Assembly (NCBI RefSeq): GCF_020447265.1
Contig: NZ_JAJADR010000003.1
Span: 434,001-498,000, forward strand
DNA: 64,000 bases
DNA from: Hymenobacter lucidus
GTDB taxonomy: Bacteria; Bacteroidota; Bacteroidia; Cytophagales; Hymenobacteraceae
Direction of reading: 5' to 3'
Shown here piece by piece: positions 27,237-36,500 of the stretch. Below the pieces are notes generated by a model. That model had not been told where the DNA came from, did no database searches, and was given only the letters and a program-made list of their open reading frames with translations. The position numbers and the translations under genes were made by a program. Within the stretch, counting starts at the first letter, position 1. Every line of letters begins with the position of its first letter.

Positions 27237-28217
27237 TTAGGGTGTAACCACCGGCGAGCTGGCTCGCTGCGGAGCAGCATACGCTTCCTGCCGTGGGAAT
27301 TCCCCGCCCGGCGTGAGCCAGTCGAGCACGGCCATGCGAACGGAGATGCCGTTTTCGACCTGGTTGGTGATGAGGCTGCGCTCGTAGTCCATCACGGCGT
27401 CGCACAGCTCGACTCCCCGGTTCACGGGGCCGGGGTGCATGATGTAAAGGCCCTTGTCGCTGATTTCCGCCAGCCGGTCGTTGGTAATGCCGTAGACCCG
27501 GTGGTATTCGCGGACGCTGGGGAAAAACTGCACGTCCTGGCGCTCCATCTGTACGCGGAGCAGGTACACCACATCGGGTGCCCAGGCCATAGCCGCCTCG
27601 TAGTCGGTGAAGCGGTGGATACTTTCCGGCACGTACTTGGGCACCAGTGAGCCCGGACCGAGGTAGGCCACCTCGACACCCAGCTTTTGCAGCAGCGTGC
27701 TGGTCGAGCGCGCGACGCGGGAATGGAGAATATCGCCGATGATGAGGACTTTTTTGCCCCGGGGGTCGGGAAATTTTTCCTTGATAGTGAATGCGTCCAG
27801 CAGGGCCTGGGTGGGGTGTTCGTGCGCCCCGTCGCCGGCATTGATGACCGACGCCGTGGTTTGGCGGGCAATCATGCCGGGTAGGCCGGGGTGACTATGA
27901 CGGACGACGATGTAGTCGGTGCGCATGGCCTGGAGCGTCTCGATGGTTTCGCGCACCGACTCCCCCTTGGTGATGGAGGAATGGGCGACGTCAAAGTTCG
28001 TGACCTCCGCCGAGAGGCGTTTGGCCGCGACCTCGAAGGAGGAGTGCGTGCGGGTGCTGGCCTCGTAGAAGAGCATGAGCACGGACTTGCCCTCGAGGGC
28101 GGGGATTTTTTTCACCGAGCGGGTGAACAGTTTTTTAAAGGACGTGGATTGGTCGAGCAAGAACTCGATTTCCTCACGGTGAAGGGATGCAATGTCGAGC
28201 AGGTCTTTGCGTGCCAT
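27237..28217 (-). CDS. pyrB: Aspartate carbamoyltransferase catalytic subunit
   Basis: 326-aa transcarbamoylase, the committed step of pyrimidine synthesis. The carbamoyl-phosphate loop 'FYEASTRTHSSFE', 'HPTQALLDAFTI' and 'MHPGPVNRGVEL' are all present. The length is normal, with a short extra C-terminal tail. No pyrI regulatory subunit is present in the window. The gene is preceded by a structured leader/ncRNA with its own terminator, so expression may be controlled by transcription attenuation (inference). Confidence 0.96.
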   Translation of the reverse strand: MARKDLLDIASLHREEIEFLLDQSTSFKKLFTRSVKKIPALEGKSVLMLFYEASTRTHSSFEVAAKRLSAEVTNFDVAHSSITKGESVRETIETLQAMRTDYIVVRHSHPGLPGMIARQTTASVINAGDGAHEHPTQALLDAFTIKEKFPDPRGKKVLIIGDILHSRVARSTSTLLQKLGVEVAYLGPGSLVPKYVPESIHRFTDYEAAMAWAPDVVYLLRVQMERQDVQFFPSVREYHRVYGITNDRLAEISDKGLYIMHPGPVNRGVELCDAVMDYERSLITNQVENGISVRMAVLDWLTPGGEFPRQEAYAAPQRASSPVVTP

Positions 28218-28358
28218 ACCGAAGCCAATAAATTGATTACTTGTTGATTAGGGAGATACGTGTAAGACTACCTGGTTTAGATGGGCTTACAGCGCGCCTG
28301 AATTAAGAGGTATGAATAGTCAGTCCCCGGGGCGGAAGCCAACGAACTCCACGGACAT

Positions 28359-28387
28359 AAAAAAACCGTTTCGGAATCCGAAACGGT
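28359..28387 (-). terminator. Strong rho-independent terminator 141 nt before pyrB
   Basis: Read on the minus strand, a perfect 10-bp stem ACCGTTTCGG/CCGAAACGGT with a 3-nt loop is followed by seven T. It ends the RNA that starts near 28530, or acts as an attenuator in the pyrB leader. Confidence 0.88.
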
Positions 28388-28530
28388 GGCGGGGCAACAC
28401 CCAGAAAGAACAACGGAAATGCCAGCGGCAAAATGGGGAAAACCGATGGTAGCGAAGACCTTCCGGTCCCCTCGCGGTTCCCTGTCGAGCAGGGTCCCGC
28501 GCTTCATCAACAGGTGTTTTGGTTGAAGCA
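28359..28530 (-). ncRNA. Structured RNA: pyrB leader (attenuator) or stand-alone small RNA
   Basis: About 170 nt between a consensus promoter and a strong terminator, both on the minus strand, with no convincing coding frame. A closing helix is formed by 28513-28518 with 28396-28401. Inside is a hairpin at 28452-28475 (GACC, loop GGAA, GGTC) and pairing of 28475-28482 with 28436-28445, while a further hairpin at 28480-28494 competes with it. The segment CCGGAAGGT (28467-28459) could instead pair with the 5' arm of the terminator, as an antiterminator would. No PyrR-binding consensus was seen, and I did not recognise 6S, SRP or tmRNA. Confidence 0.55.
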
Positions 28531-28535
28531 TAACG

Positions 28536-28564
28536 CAAAACTACGGAATTGTTAAGCCAAGCAA
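28536..28564 (-). promoter_or_regulatory. Bacteroidota promoter for the pyrB leader/ncRNA
   Basis: On the minus strand TAGTTTTG (28543-28536) matches TAnnTTTG exactly, and TTG (28564-28562) lies 18 nt upstream. It predicts a transcript starting near 28530. Confidence 0.65.
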
Positions 28565-28727
28565 TTCATTGGTAATGTTAAGTTTTTTTTGAGCCGTTTT
28601 TCTCAAATTTTATTTCCGACCTAACGCCCTAAACCACGCTCTTTTTGCCTTCCATTTCACCATCAAAAAAAATTATGGCTTGTGTAACCCATTGCTTCGC
28701 AAGCACAATTCACCTTAACTTTAGCTC

Positions 28728-28816
28728 TTTATTCCGCAGGCTCAGCTGGCGGTCTACTGCTTTTCGGTGGCAAACAGCCCATGAAGTACTCGGTATTTCA
28801 TGGGCTGCTTCGTTTT
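28728..28816 (+). ncRNA. Weak candidate for a second small RNA ending in a hairpin
   Basis: A perfect 11-bp inverted repeat CAGCCCATGAA/TTCATGGGCTG (28775-28785, 28797-28807) is followed by CTTCGTTTT. About 10 nt before the segment stands TAACTTTA, one base from TAnnTTTG. There is no coding frame. It may simply be a terminator of lost genes. Confidence 0.25.
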
Positions 28817-28926
28817 CGGTCGGCACCATTGGTTTCAATTACGCTACCGCTTCAACCGCATATAAGAAAGGCCTTCGCGAGAAAATCAACCATTTCTAGC
28901 ACACTGCTCCCTGCGTGCCAATGCCT

Positions 28927-29061
28927 TATCCGGCTCACGAGCGCCGAGCCTTTGTAAGTAAAGTCCGTGTAGAGCTGCACCAGCAACGCACCCGCTGCTA
29001 GTTTTGCCTGCGCATCGGCCGCCGAGCGAATGCCACCAGCGCCGATAGGAGGTAGCGAATT
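28927..29061 (-). pseudogene. Remnant of dihydroorotate dehydrogenase (pyrD), C-terminal part
   Basis: The minus strand encodes '[20 protein letters not shown]' followed by '[15 protein letters not shown]', clearly the FMN-phosphate-binding end of a class 2 dihydroorotate dehydrogenase. The catalytic domain is absent upstream, and the normally invariant Gly of 'YTGF' is Asp here. The open frame continues upstream to 29271 without likeness. It sits just upstream of the pyrB leader on the same strand, so it may be the trace of a longer pyr cluster. Confidence 0.75.
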
Positions 29062-29295
29062 GCCTCGGGGGTCTGCGCCCGTAGCGGCCACCCGGAAATA
29101 AAGGTAGTGGATGCCTACTTTATGGCAGATGGACAAATCGCCGTATCGCCGCCGTTGTGCGGGCACTGCCGTGGAGTACTTGTTCCATAGATGCGGGCGA
29201 AATTCCAGCCCGGAAAACACACCATCACTCCTTGGGGCTATACACCTAGACTCTCGGACTGTACATTTCACTGTACAAAAAGAAGGCTATAAAGC

Positions 29296-29331
29296 AGAAA
29301 AGCCCCTAACTTGATAGCTAGAGGCTTTTCT
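29296..29331 (-). terminator. Terminator downstream of tRNA-Lys
   Basis: A 13-bp inverted repeat with one mismatch: AGAAAAGCCCCTA pairs with TAGAGGCTTTTCT. It lies 11 nt past the 3' end of the minus-strand tRNA, and the T run within the distal arm can serve as U-tract. Confidence 0.6.
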
Positions 29332-29341
29332 AAGAGGAAAG

Positions 29342-29417
29342 TGGTGATCCCGCTGGGATTCGAACCCAGGACCCGTACATTAAAAGTGTACTGCTCTACC
29401 AGCTGAGCTACAGAATC
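29342..29417 (-). tRNA. tRNA-Lys (anticodon UUU), CCA encoded
   Basis: 76 nt on the minus strand. Acceptor GATTCTG pairs with CGGGATC (two G-U pairs), the D arm has AGCTCAGCTGGTAGAGC, the anticodon stem GTACA/TGTAC encloses CTTTTAA (anticodon TTT), and the T arm is CTGGG-TTCGAAT-CCCAG. Discriminator A and CCA are encoded. The acceptor stem with two G-U pairs is weaker than usual. Confidence 0.95.
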
Positions 29418-29458
29418 GCTTATTTGCAGTCGAGAACTATCTTCCCTGATTGCGGATG

Positions 29459-29489
29459 CAAAAGTAGAAGCGCCCGTTTAAACTTCCAA
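29459..29489 (-). promoter_or_regulatory. Promoter of tRNA-Lys
   Basis: On the minus strand, TACTTTTG (29466-29459) matches TAnnTTTG, with TTG 20 nt upstream (29489-29487). It gives a start near 29453 and a ~35-nt leader before the tRNA. Confidence 0.65.
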
Positions 29490-29494
29490 ACCCT

Positions 29495-30205
29495 TTGCTT
29501 AAAAAGCTCTTCTTTTTTTTATCTTTCTGTGTACTTTTTTGTCAAGAAGTTAGCAGTCAAACTACTAGCCCTGTTGTTCAACAAGCTGATTCCTTGTTTG
29601 CAATGGGGCGATACGAAGCATCTTATCCACTGTACCGCCAGGGGCTGCGCCAAGGACTTACCTCATCCCGCATGTTGTTGCGCATGGCTTATATACAGGA
29701 AGGCCTGGGCCATTACCCGGCAGCGCTTTATTATTTGAGCTTGGCGCAACGCCGAAAGCCCACGTATGCTACATGGCGCAAAATGACCGAGCTGGCCCAG
29801 AGCAACCGATTGACAGGCTACTCCGATACTTGGAAATCGAGCCTGCTGATTACGTTTCGGCGCTACTACTATTCCGTGCTACAGGGGCTACTGATTGGGG
29901 CCGTGCTAGTGGGCGTGCTGCTTTTGGTACGGTACCGGGCCAGCCGGGCGTGGTGGCTGACGTACGGCATTTACTTGGCCGCGGTGGCCTTTTACCTCAA
30001 CCTTTTGGGTGCCAGCCCAGTGGGCCTGGTAGCTCGCCCCCACGCGGCGCTAATGGCCGGACCTAGTGCGGGAGCGGCCTGGCTGACCACGGCTCGGGCC
30101 GGTGACCGGCTGCTGGTGCGCGGCCGACAGGATATCTGGTACCGCGTGGAATGGCGCAATCGGGATGCTTACATCCGCCGCAATGACCTGCTACTGCTGC
30201 AATAA
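29495..30205 (+). CDS. TPR and SH3-domain membrane protein (BatE-like)
   Basis: 236-aa protein with a signal-like N-terminus (LKKLFFFLSFCVLFCQ), two TPR-like helices pairs ('ADSLFAMGRYEASYPLYRQG', 'AYIQEGLGHYPAALYYLSLA'), two transmembrane helices (~125-145 and ~155-175), and a C-terminal SH3-like domain ending 'YIRRNDLLLLQ'. This order resembles BatE proteins of Bacteroidota aerotolerance clusters, but no other bat gene is nearby. The only in-frame start before the signal is TTG at 29495. The first 80 bp are AT-rich relative to the rest. Confidence 0.75.
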   Translation: MLKKLFFFLSFCVLFCQEVSSQTTSPVVQQADSLFAMGRYEASYPLYRQGLRQGLTSSRMLLRMAYIQEGLGHYPAALYYLSLAQRRKPTYATWRKMTELAQSNRLTGYSDTWKSSLLITFRRYYYSVLQGLLIGAVLVGVLLLVRYRASRAWWLTYGIYLAAVAFYLNLLGASPVGLVARPHAALMAGPSAGAAWLTTARAGDRLLVRGRQDIWYRVEWRNRDAYIRRNDLLLLQ

Positions 30206-30227
30206 CGATTACCTAGTTATAAAACGC

Positions 30228-30262
30228 AAAAAGCCCTGACGCACAATGCATCAGGGCTTTTT
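30228..30262. terminator. Bidirectional terminator between convergent genes
   Basis: AAAAAGCCCTGA and TCAGGGCTTTTT form a 12-bp perfect stem with A and T runs on both sides. It ends the TPR/SH3 gene (plus) and the SDR gene (minus). Confidence 0.9.
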
Positions 30263-30280
30263 CGTAAAAAGTGCTACTAG

Positions 30281-31087
30281 CTATTTAACCGGCGAGCCTT
30301 CTTCCTTGCGAAAATGGTTCAGCACCAGCTTATCAGCCAAGCCGGGCAGCCACTTATTAAGGAACACGGTGAGCTTGCCCTGCGCGGTTAATACCATGTC
30401 GCGGCGGCGCTGCTGCACGGCCCGCAGCAGGTGCTGGGCCACTTCCTCACTGGTCATCATCTGGCCTTCGTCGCGCGGCGACTCGCCTTGGGACGAGCCG
30501 TCGGCGGCCAAGGCTGTGTGGCGGATATTGGAAGCCGTGAAGCCGGGGCATGCTACCAATACGTGTACGCCCTGGGGCAGCAATTCGGTGCGCAATGCTT
30601 CCAGAAAGCCCTGCATGGCAAACTTGGAGGCCGAATACCCCGTGCGCCCTGGCAGTCCGCGGTAGCCGGCAATGCTGGAAATGCCCACGATAGAGCCTTT
30701 AGAATTCAGCAGATGCGGCAGCGCGAACTTGGTAGTGTAGACGGTGCCGAAGAAGTTGGTTTGCATCAACCGCTGAATCACGCTCAGATCAGCATCCTGG
30801 AACATGGCCCGCATGGAAATGCCGGCGTTGTTGATGAGCACATCGAGGCGGCCGAAGGCGGCAATGGTTTCGGCCACGGCCCGCTCGGAATCGGCCTCCA
30901 CGCCCACGTCGGCGCGCACGGTGCGGTGCGCAATGCCGTGGCGGGCCAGCTCTTCGCCGGTAGCTGCCAAGCGGGCTTCATCACGCCCCGTTACAACTAC
31001 CTGGGCCCCGGCCTGGCCGAAAATCAGCGCGCAGGCCCGTCCGATACCGGAGGTAGCCCCCGTGATAAGCACCACTTTGCCTTTCAT
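30281..31087 (-). CDS. SDR-family oxidoreductase
   Basis: 268-aa classical SDR: 'VLITGATSGIGRACALIFGQ' cofactor loop, 'DVLINNAGIS', 'IVGISSIAGYRGLPGRTGYS' followed by 'ASKFAM' (Tyr/Lys pair), and 'PGFTASNIR'. The C-terminus is extended by ~30 residues and basic, as in DHRS7/YqjQ-like members that attach to the membrane. Substrate not evident. Confidence 0.9.
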   Translation of the reverse strand: MKGKVVLITGATSGIGRACALIFGQAGAQVVVTGRDEARLAATGEELARHGIAHRTVRADVGVEADSERAVAETIAAFGRLDVLINNAGISMRAMFQDADLSVIQRLMQTNFFGTVYTTKFALPHLLNSKGSIVGISSIAGYRGLPGRTGYSASKFAMQGFLEALRTELLPQGVHVLVACPGFTASNIRHTALAADGSSQGESPRDEGQMMTSEEVAQHLLRAVQQRRRDMVLTAQGKLTVFLNKWLPGLADKLVLNHFRKEEGSPVK

Positions 31088-31143
31088 ATCTAGCGTTTAA
31101 TTTTGGATGATTGCCGGACCGGACTCAGCCGTCGACACCGGGC

Positions 31144-31151
31144 CAAAATTA
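31144..31151 (-). promoter_or_regulatory. -7 element (TAATTTTG) for the SDR gene
   Basis: Exact TAnnTTTG match on the minus strand, 57 nt before the SDR start codon. No clear TTG at the -33 position. Confidence 0.45.
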
Positions 31152-31285
31152 CGCCTTTTTGGCGTTTGACGACATTTTTCGGGCTTCCATTTAAACGCAG
31201 GGATATCCGCTTAGGCTATTTCCGGAATTGGATTTAGTCGCTACATTTAGGGACGGAAACAACCTTTCTTTTCCGGGTGGCTTAT

Positions 31286-33511
31286 ATGATGCAAATTCTA
31301 CGTACGTGGCGCAGTGCGCCGGCTTTCTGGGGTTCTTTTCTGCTGGCGCCGCTGCTGAGTGTGCCGGCCTTTGCCCAGTGCCCGGCGGCCACCTCGGCCT
31401 GCACGCCGGGCGGAGCCCCCACGAGCAACTATGCTTTTGGCATGGGCATCCTGAACGTGACGCTCGGCTCCATCAACAATACGACGGCCGGCGTGAGTGA
31501 AGGCTACCGCGACTATTCCTGCACCGGCGGCGCGGCTCTGACAGTGGGCACCGATTATGCCATTACGGTGCGCACCAATGCCAACGCCGACGAAAACGTG
31601 CGGGTATGGATTGACCTCAACAACGACGGCACCCTGAACCCCACGACAGAGCTGGTCTTTAGTTCGGGAGCCAAACGGGTGCATACCGGTACGGTGCGCC
31701 TACCGGCTGGCACCACGCTGGCCACCCGCCTGCGGATGCGCGTAGCAGCCGACTACATCAACGCGCCGATACCGACGCCCTGCTCCACGCCCCAGTATTC
31801 GCAGACCGAGGACTACGCCGTAACGGCCACGGCCAGCTCAACGGCGCCCGTAGCTGAATTTGTGGCCGACCAGACCCTGACCTGCTCGGGCTGCGTGCAG
31901 TTTACCGACCAAAGCCAGAACTCGCCGACCTCGTGGACTTGGAACTTTGGCGACAACACGCCCACCAGCAACCTACAAAGTCCCAGCCACTGCTACACCA
32001 CGGCCGGCACTTACACCGTGACGCTGACGGCCACCAACGCAGCCGGGGCCACTACCCGCACCCGCACCAATTATATCACCTACAACTCGGCAGTGCCGGT
32101 GGCGGCCAGCTGCACGCCCAACACGGCCGCTTTCTGCTGCGGCTACGGCATCACGCAGTTTACGCTGGGCACGCTCAGTAAGAACTCCGTGAATGGGCAG
32201 GCCGGCTACGAGGACTTTACCTGCGCCAGTCGGGTAGATCTGACCGAAGGCAACTCCTACCCCGTGAGCGTGACTACGGGCCCCAATAGCGCCCAGGACA
32301 CGCGCATCTGGCTGGATTTGAACAACGACGGCACCTTCAGCAGCACCGAGCTGCTCTTTACCGCCCTGAACCGGACCAACCCCACCGGCACCATTGCTAT
32401 TCCGGCTTCGGCCGTAAAAAACCAGCCGCTGCGCCTGCGCGTGATTTCCGATTACGTGGGTGCCCCGGCCGGCCCCTGCGCCGAGCCCCAACTGGGCCAG
32501 GCCGAAGATTACACCGTAACCGTGAAGCCCAATATCAGCGCGCCGGCGGCCAACTTCTCGTCGAACTACGTGCCTACCACCTGCGTGAATCCGGTGCAGT
32601 TTACGGACCTGAGCCAGAACGCCCCGACCTCATGGCTCTGGAATTTCGGCGACAACACCACCAGCCCCCTGCAGAACCCCAGCCACCAGTACACAACCTC
32701 CGGCACCTACACCGTGACGCTGACGGCCAGCAACGCCTTTGGCCAAAGCACCATTTCGCGGGCCAGCTACCTGACCGTATCAGTGCCCTGCGTGACCTAC
32801 TGCGCTTCGAGCGGGCTGAACAACAACGTGTGGCTGACCAGCGTGACTGTGACCGGGCCCTCGACTTCCTTTACGAATCCGTCGGCGGCCGACGTGGGCG
32901 GCTACGGCAACTATATCGACAAGACCATCGGACTGCGCCAGGGCCAGAGCTACACGCTGGCTACTGTCGTCAACCAGAACTTCCAGCGCACTACGTCGAT
33001 GTGGCTGGACCTGAACCGCAACGGCGTGTTTGATACCAACGAGCTGCTGGTGAACGGCACTTCCAACCTGAATTCGTCCAATACCTTTACCATCCCGAAC
33101 ACCGCTGGCGTGGTGGGCTTTACCCGGATGCGGGTACTGACACGGGCCAACACCAACCAGGCCCAGGCCTGCCTGCTCAACCAAATCAACTCCGAAACCG
33201 AAGACTACTCCGTCCGGATTGACCTGATTACCAGCACCGCCGAGGAGCGGCAACTACCGTCGCTGAGTGTTTTCCCGAACCCGACGCCCAACGGCATCGT
33301 GCAATTGCGCCTGGCCGATGCCGCCGCAACCGGCATTTATTCGGTGGCGGTGCATAACGTACTCGGAGCCAAGCTGCTGACCACTACGCTGCGCCTGAGC
33401 CCGGCCGCCGATGCCCGCCTGGATCTGACCACGCTGCCCCGGGGCCTGTATTTGCTGCGTCTAACCGACGTCAGCGGCCAGACCGCCATCCGGCGCGTGC
33501 AGCGCGACTAG
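31286..33511 (+). CDS. T9SS type A cargo protein with GEVED and PKD domains
   Basis: Exported protein of 741 aa. A signal peptide (APAFWGSFLLAPLLSVPAFA) is followed by a GEVED domain ('RVWIDLNNDGTL' at ~105), a PKD domain ('VQFTDQSQ' at 204), a second GEVED (~338), a second PKD (437), a third GEVED ('MWLDLNRNGVFD' ~570) and a type A sorting domain (659-741, 'SLSVFPNPTPNG' ... 'LPRGLYLLRLTD'). The last domain directs secretion through T9SS and attachment or release at the surface. No catalytic domain is seen, so it is probably adhesive or structural. I use the ATG at 31286; a GTG three codons upstream is possible. Confidence 0.92.
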   Translation: MMQILRTWRSAPAFWGSFLLAPLLSVPAFAQCPAATSACTPGGAPTSNYAFGMGILNVTLGSINNTTAGVSEGYRDYSCTGGAALTVGTDYAITVRTNANADENVRVWIDLNNDGTLNPTTELVFSSGAKRVHTGTVRLPAGTTLATRLRMRVAADYINAPIPTPCSTPQYSQTEDYAVTATASSTAPVAEFVADQTLTCSGCVQFTDQSQNSPTSWTWNFGDNTPTSNLQSPSHCYTTAGTYTVTLTATNAAGATTRTRTNYITYNSAVPVAASCTPNTAAFCCGYGITQFTLGTLSKNSVNGQAGYEDFTCASRVDLTEGNSYPVSVTTGPNSAQDTRIWLDLNNDGTFSSTELLFTALNRTNPTGTIAIPASAVKNQPLRLRVISDYVGAPAGPCAEPQLGQAEDYTVTVKPNISAPAANFSSNYVPTTCVNPVQFTDLSQNAPTSWLWNFGDNTTSPLQNPSHQYTTSGTYTVTLTASNAFGQSTISRASYLTVSVPCVTYCASSGLNNNVWLTSVTVTGPSTSFTNPSAADVGGYGNYIDKTIGLRQGQSYTLATVVNQNFQRTTSMWLDLNRNGVFDTNELLVNGTSNLNSSNTFTIPNTAGVVGFTRMRVLTRANTNQAQACLLNQINSETEDYSVRIDLITSTAEERQLPSLSVFPNPTPNGIVQLRLADAAATGIYSVAVHNVLGAKLLTTTLRLSPAADARLDLTTLPRGLYLLRLTDVSGQTAIRRVQRD

Positions 33512-33546
33512 CCGCGCCTTTTATCCCGACCCCTCTTTCCCTCCCG

Positions 33547-33582
33547 GTAGCCCGCTATGGCCTAGCGGGCTACGCATTTTCT
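33547..33582 (+). terminator. Terminator between the two T9SS cargo genes
   Basis: GTAGCCCGCTA and TAGCGGGCTAC form a perfect 11-bp stem with a 5-nt loop, followed by GCATTTTCTTT. It ends 14 bp before the next start codon. Confidence 0.75.
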
Positions 33583-33595
33583 TTACCGCCCCTAT

Positions 33596-36500
33596 ATGCG
33601 AACAACTTTACTGCGCAGCTTACTGCTACTGCTATTCCTGGTGGGCCTGCGGGCTGCCCCGGCTACGGCTTCCCACCTGGTGGGCGGCGAAATGAATTAC
33701 AAGTACCTCGACGCCAATGGCTCGGCAGGTACGCCCTTCCGCTACCGCATCACGGTGCTGCTCTACATCAACTGGGAATGCACCAATACCAATGATGTTT
33801 CCAACGTGCCCGACGGCCGTTGCAACATCTTTGTCAACATTTATAACAAGCAGAACGGGTTGCGCCTCAACAGCGGCCAGTTTGCTCAGAACTTCAACTG
33901 CGCCCAGGTAACCTGTGCCGGCCGCCCCAACCAGACCGATACGCAGCCCCAGGGCTCTTACCGGCTGCCACGGGTATCGAACCCCTCCATTACGCCGCCG
34001 CTGCCGGGTGGCTGCACGCTGCCCGGCGGGCCGCCGCCGCCCGTGCGCCTGTGCCGCTACGAGGCCATCGTGGAGCTGCCCGTGTCGTTCGACGGCTACT
34101 ACGTGGTGTATACCGACGGCACGCGCAACCGCTCCATCAACAACCTGCTGCAGCCCGACAACCAGAACCAGACCATATTCGTGGATATGGCCCCGCCGCT
34201 GCTGCCCAACACCTCCCCTACTTTCTCAGATACGGCCGTTGTCGTTATCTGCCAGGGCGACACGAGCATCGTGGTGAATAACGCGGTAGACGTAGACGGT
34301 GACCGGCTGATTTACTCGTTCAGCACGCCTTACAATATTCCCGGCGCCCTCGGTGGCCCACCACCCACTACGTTTACCCCGCCCCCGCCCAGTGTGACGT
34401 ATAATACGGGCTTCTCAGCCACCGCGCCTTTTGGGCCGGGCGCCGGCAACTACGCCTTTCTGAATGCCAGCAACGGCCTGAGTCGCTACGCCACCTCGCA
34501 GCAGGGTCGGTATGTAGTGGCCGTGGAAGTCAAGGAGTTTCGTAAGATTAACGGCAATGAGGTATTGATTGGCTCGACCCGGCGCGAAATTCAGCTGGTC
34601 TCGCGCCAGTGTCAGCCCAATCAGTCGCCGCAGTTTACGGCTGGCACGCTGGCCAACAAGACCTTCACTATTGAGGAAGGCGAAACCCTCAACTTCAACC
34701 TGGCCGCCACCGACCCCGACGGCAACCCCATTAACCTGCGGGTAAACAGCGTGCTACTCGACGGCTCCGGGCCGTTTGATGCCAGCTTTAGCGGCAGCCA
34801 GGGCGTGGTGCAGCCCAGCAACCCAACCGGCACCGTAACCATCACCGGCACGGGTGGCAGCGTCAGTGGGCTTTTCAGCTTCAACTCCCGCTGCGGCAAT
34901 GCCCGCAGCACCCTCTACGACGTGGTAGTAACGGCCACCGACCAGGCCTGCGGGGCCAAGAGCGTTGCCGATATTTTCCAGATTCGGGTAAACCGGGCGG
35001 CGGGTCCCACCAGCATCAGTGGCGACGGGGTTATCTGCGACCAGACCCAGGTGCGGGCCTACACGGCCGGCGGGGCCACCCCGGCTTCTTACCTGTGGAA
35101 AGTGAAGGGCGGCGCCATTCAGGGTTCCAACTCGGCCAGCTCGGTACAGGTGCGCTGGAATACCACCGGTGCGGGCCGTGTCACGCTCCAGGGCGTATCC
35201 ACACTGGGCTGCCCTTCCGACTCGGTAGCGCGGGACATTGACATCCGGCCGGCCAGTGCTTTGGCCGTAACGCCCACCAACGCCACTATCTGCCTCGGCG
35301 GTTCTACCACGCTGACGGCCAGCGGGGCAGCCAGCTACACCTGGACGGGCGGCAACCAGACCTTCACCGGCCCCACCATTACCGTAGCCCCGACCCAGAC
35401 TACCACCTATACCGTAACCAGCACCGACGGTGTGTGTACTACCTCGCGCCAAGTAACCGTGACGGTAAACCAGACGGCCGTAGCCAATGCCGGGGATGAC
35501 CTGACGACCTGCTCGGGTGAAGCCAAAACACTGGGTACGGCCGCGCTGACGGGCTACACCTACCAGTGGAGCCCGGCCGCCGGCCTGAGCAGCCCGACGG
35601 CTGCCCAACCAACCTTCCTGCAAACCAACACCGGCACCACGGCCCAGCAGTTTACCTATACCGTAACGGCCACCACGGCCCAGGGGTGCACCGCTACCGA
35701 CGTGGTAGTGGTGACCTTGAGCCCGGCCGCCGTAGCCAACGCGGGAGCCGCCAAAACCATCTGTTCGGGCGGCTCGACCACCATTGGCACGGCCCCCGAC
35801 GGCCTCGCCGGCCGCACCTACCAGTGGAGCCCGGCCACCGGCCTGAGCGACCCGACTGCCGCTTCGCCCACGGTGACGCTCACTAATACTGGCACGGCCC
35901 CGCTTGTGGTCCGCTACACACTCACAGTATCTACCAACCAACTGTGCTCAACCAGCGCCGGCGTGGACGTGACGGTGAATCCGGCCGCGGTTGCCAACGC
36001 CGGCAACGACGTGGTAACCTGCTCGGGCGATTCGAAAGTCTTAGGCTCTACCGCGCTGACGGGCTACACCTACCAATGGAGCCCCGCTACTGGGCTAAGC
36101 TCGGCTACCGTGGCCCAGCCGACGTTCCTGCAAACCAACACCGGTACCACGGCTCAGCAGTTTACCTATACCCTGACCGCTACTACCGCCGAGGGCTGTA
36201 CGGCTACCGATGTCGTCGTGGTAACGCTCAATCCGGCCGCCGTGGCCGATGCCGGTACCAGCAAGACCTTCTGCTCGGGCGGTTCGGCTCTACTTGGTAA
36301 TGCGGCCAGCGCCGTGGCGGGTAGCTCCTACCTCTGGAGCCCCAGCACTGGCCTGAGCGACCCAACGGCCGTTGCGCCGACCGTAACGCTGACCAACACG
36401 ACCTCGGCCCCAATTACCGTCACCTACACGCTGCGCGTAACCACCGGCCCCGGCTGCGTGGATACCAAAACGGTGACGGTAACGGTAAACCCGGCCTCAG

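Noticed and set aside
28359..28530. SRP RNA, tmRNA or 6S RNA
   Set aside because: The SRP domain IV consensus and the tmRNA tRNA-like ends are absent. A 6S-like long hairpin with a central bubble cannot be shown by eye, so no family name is given.
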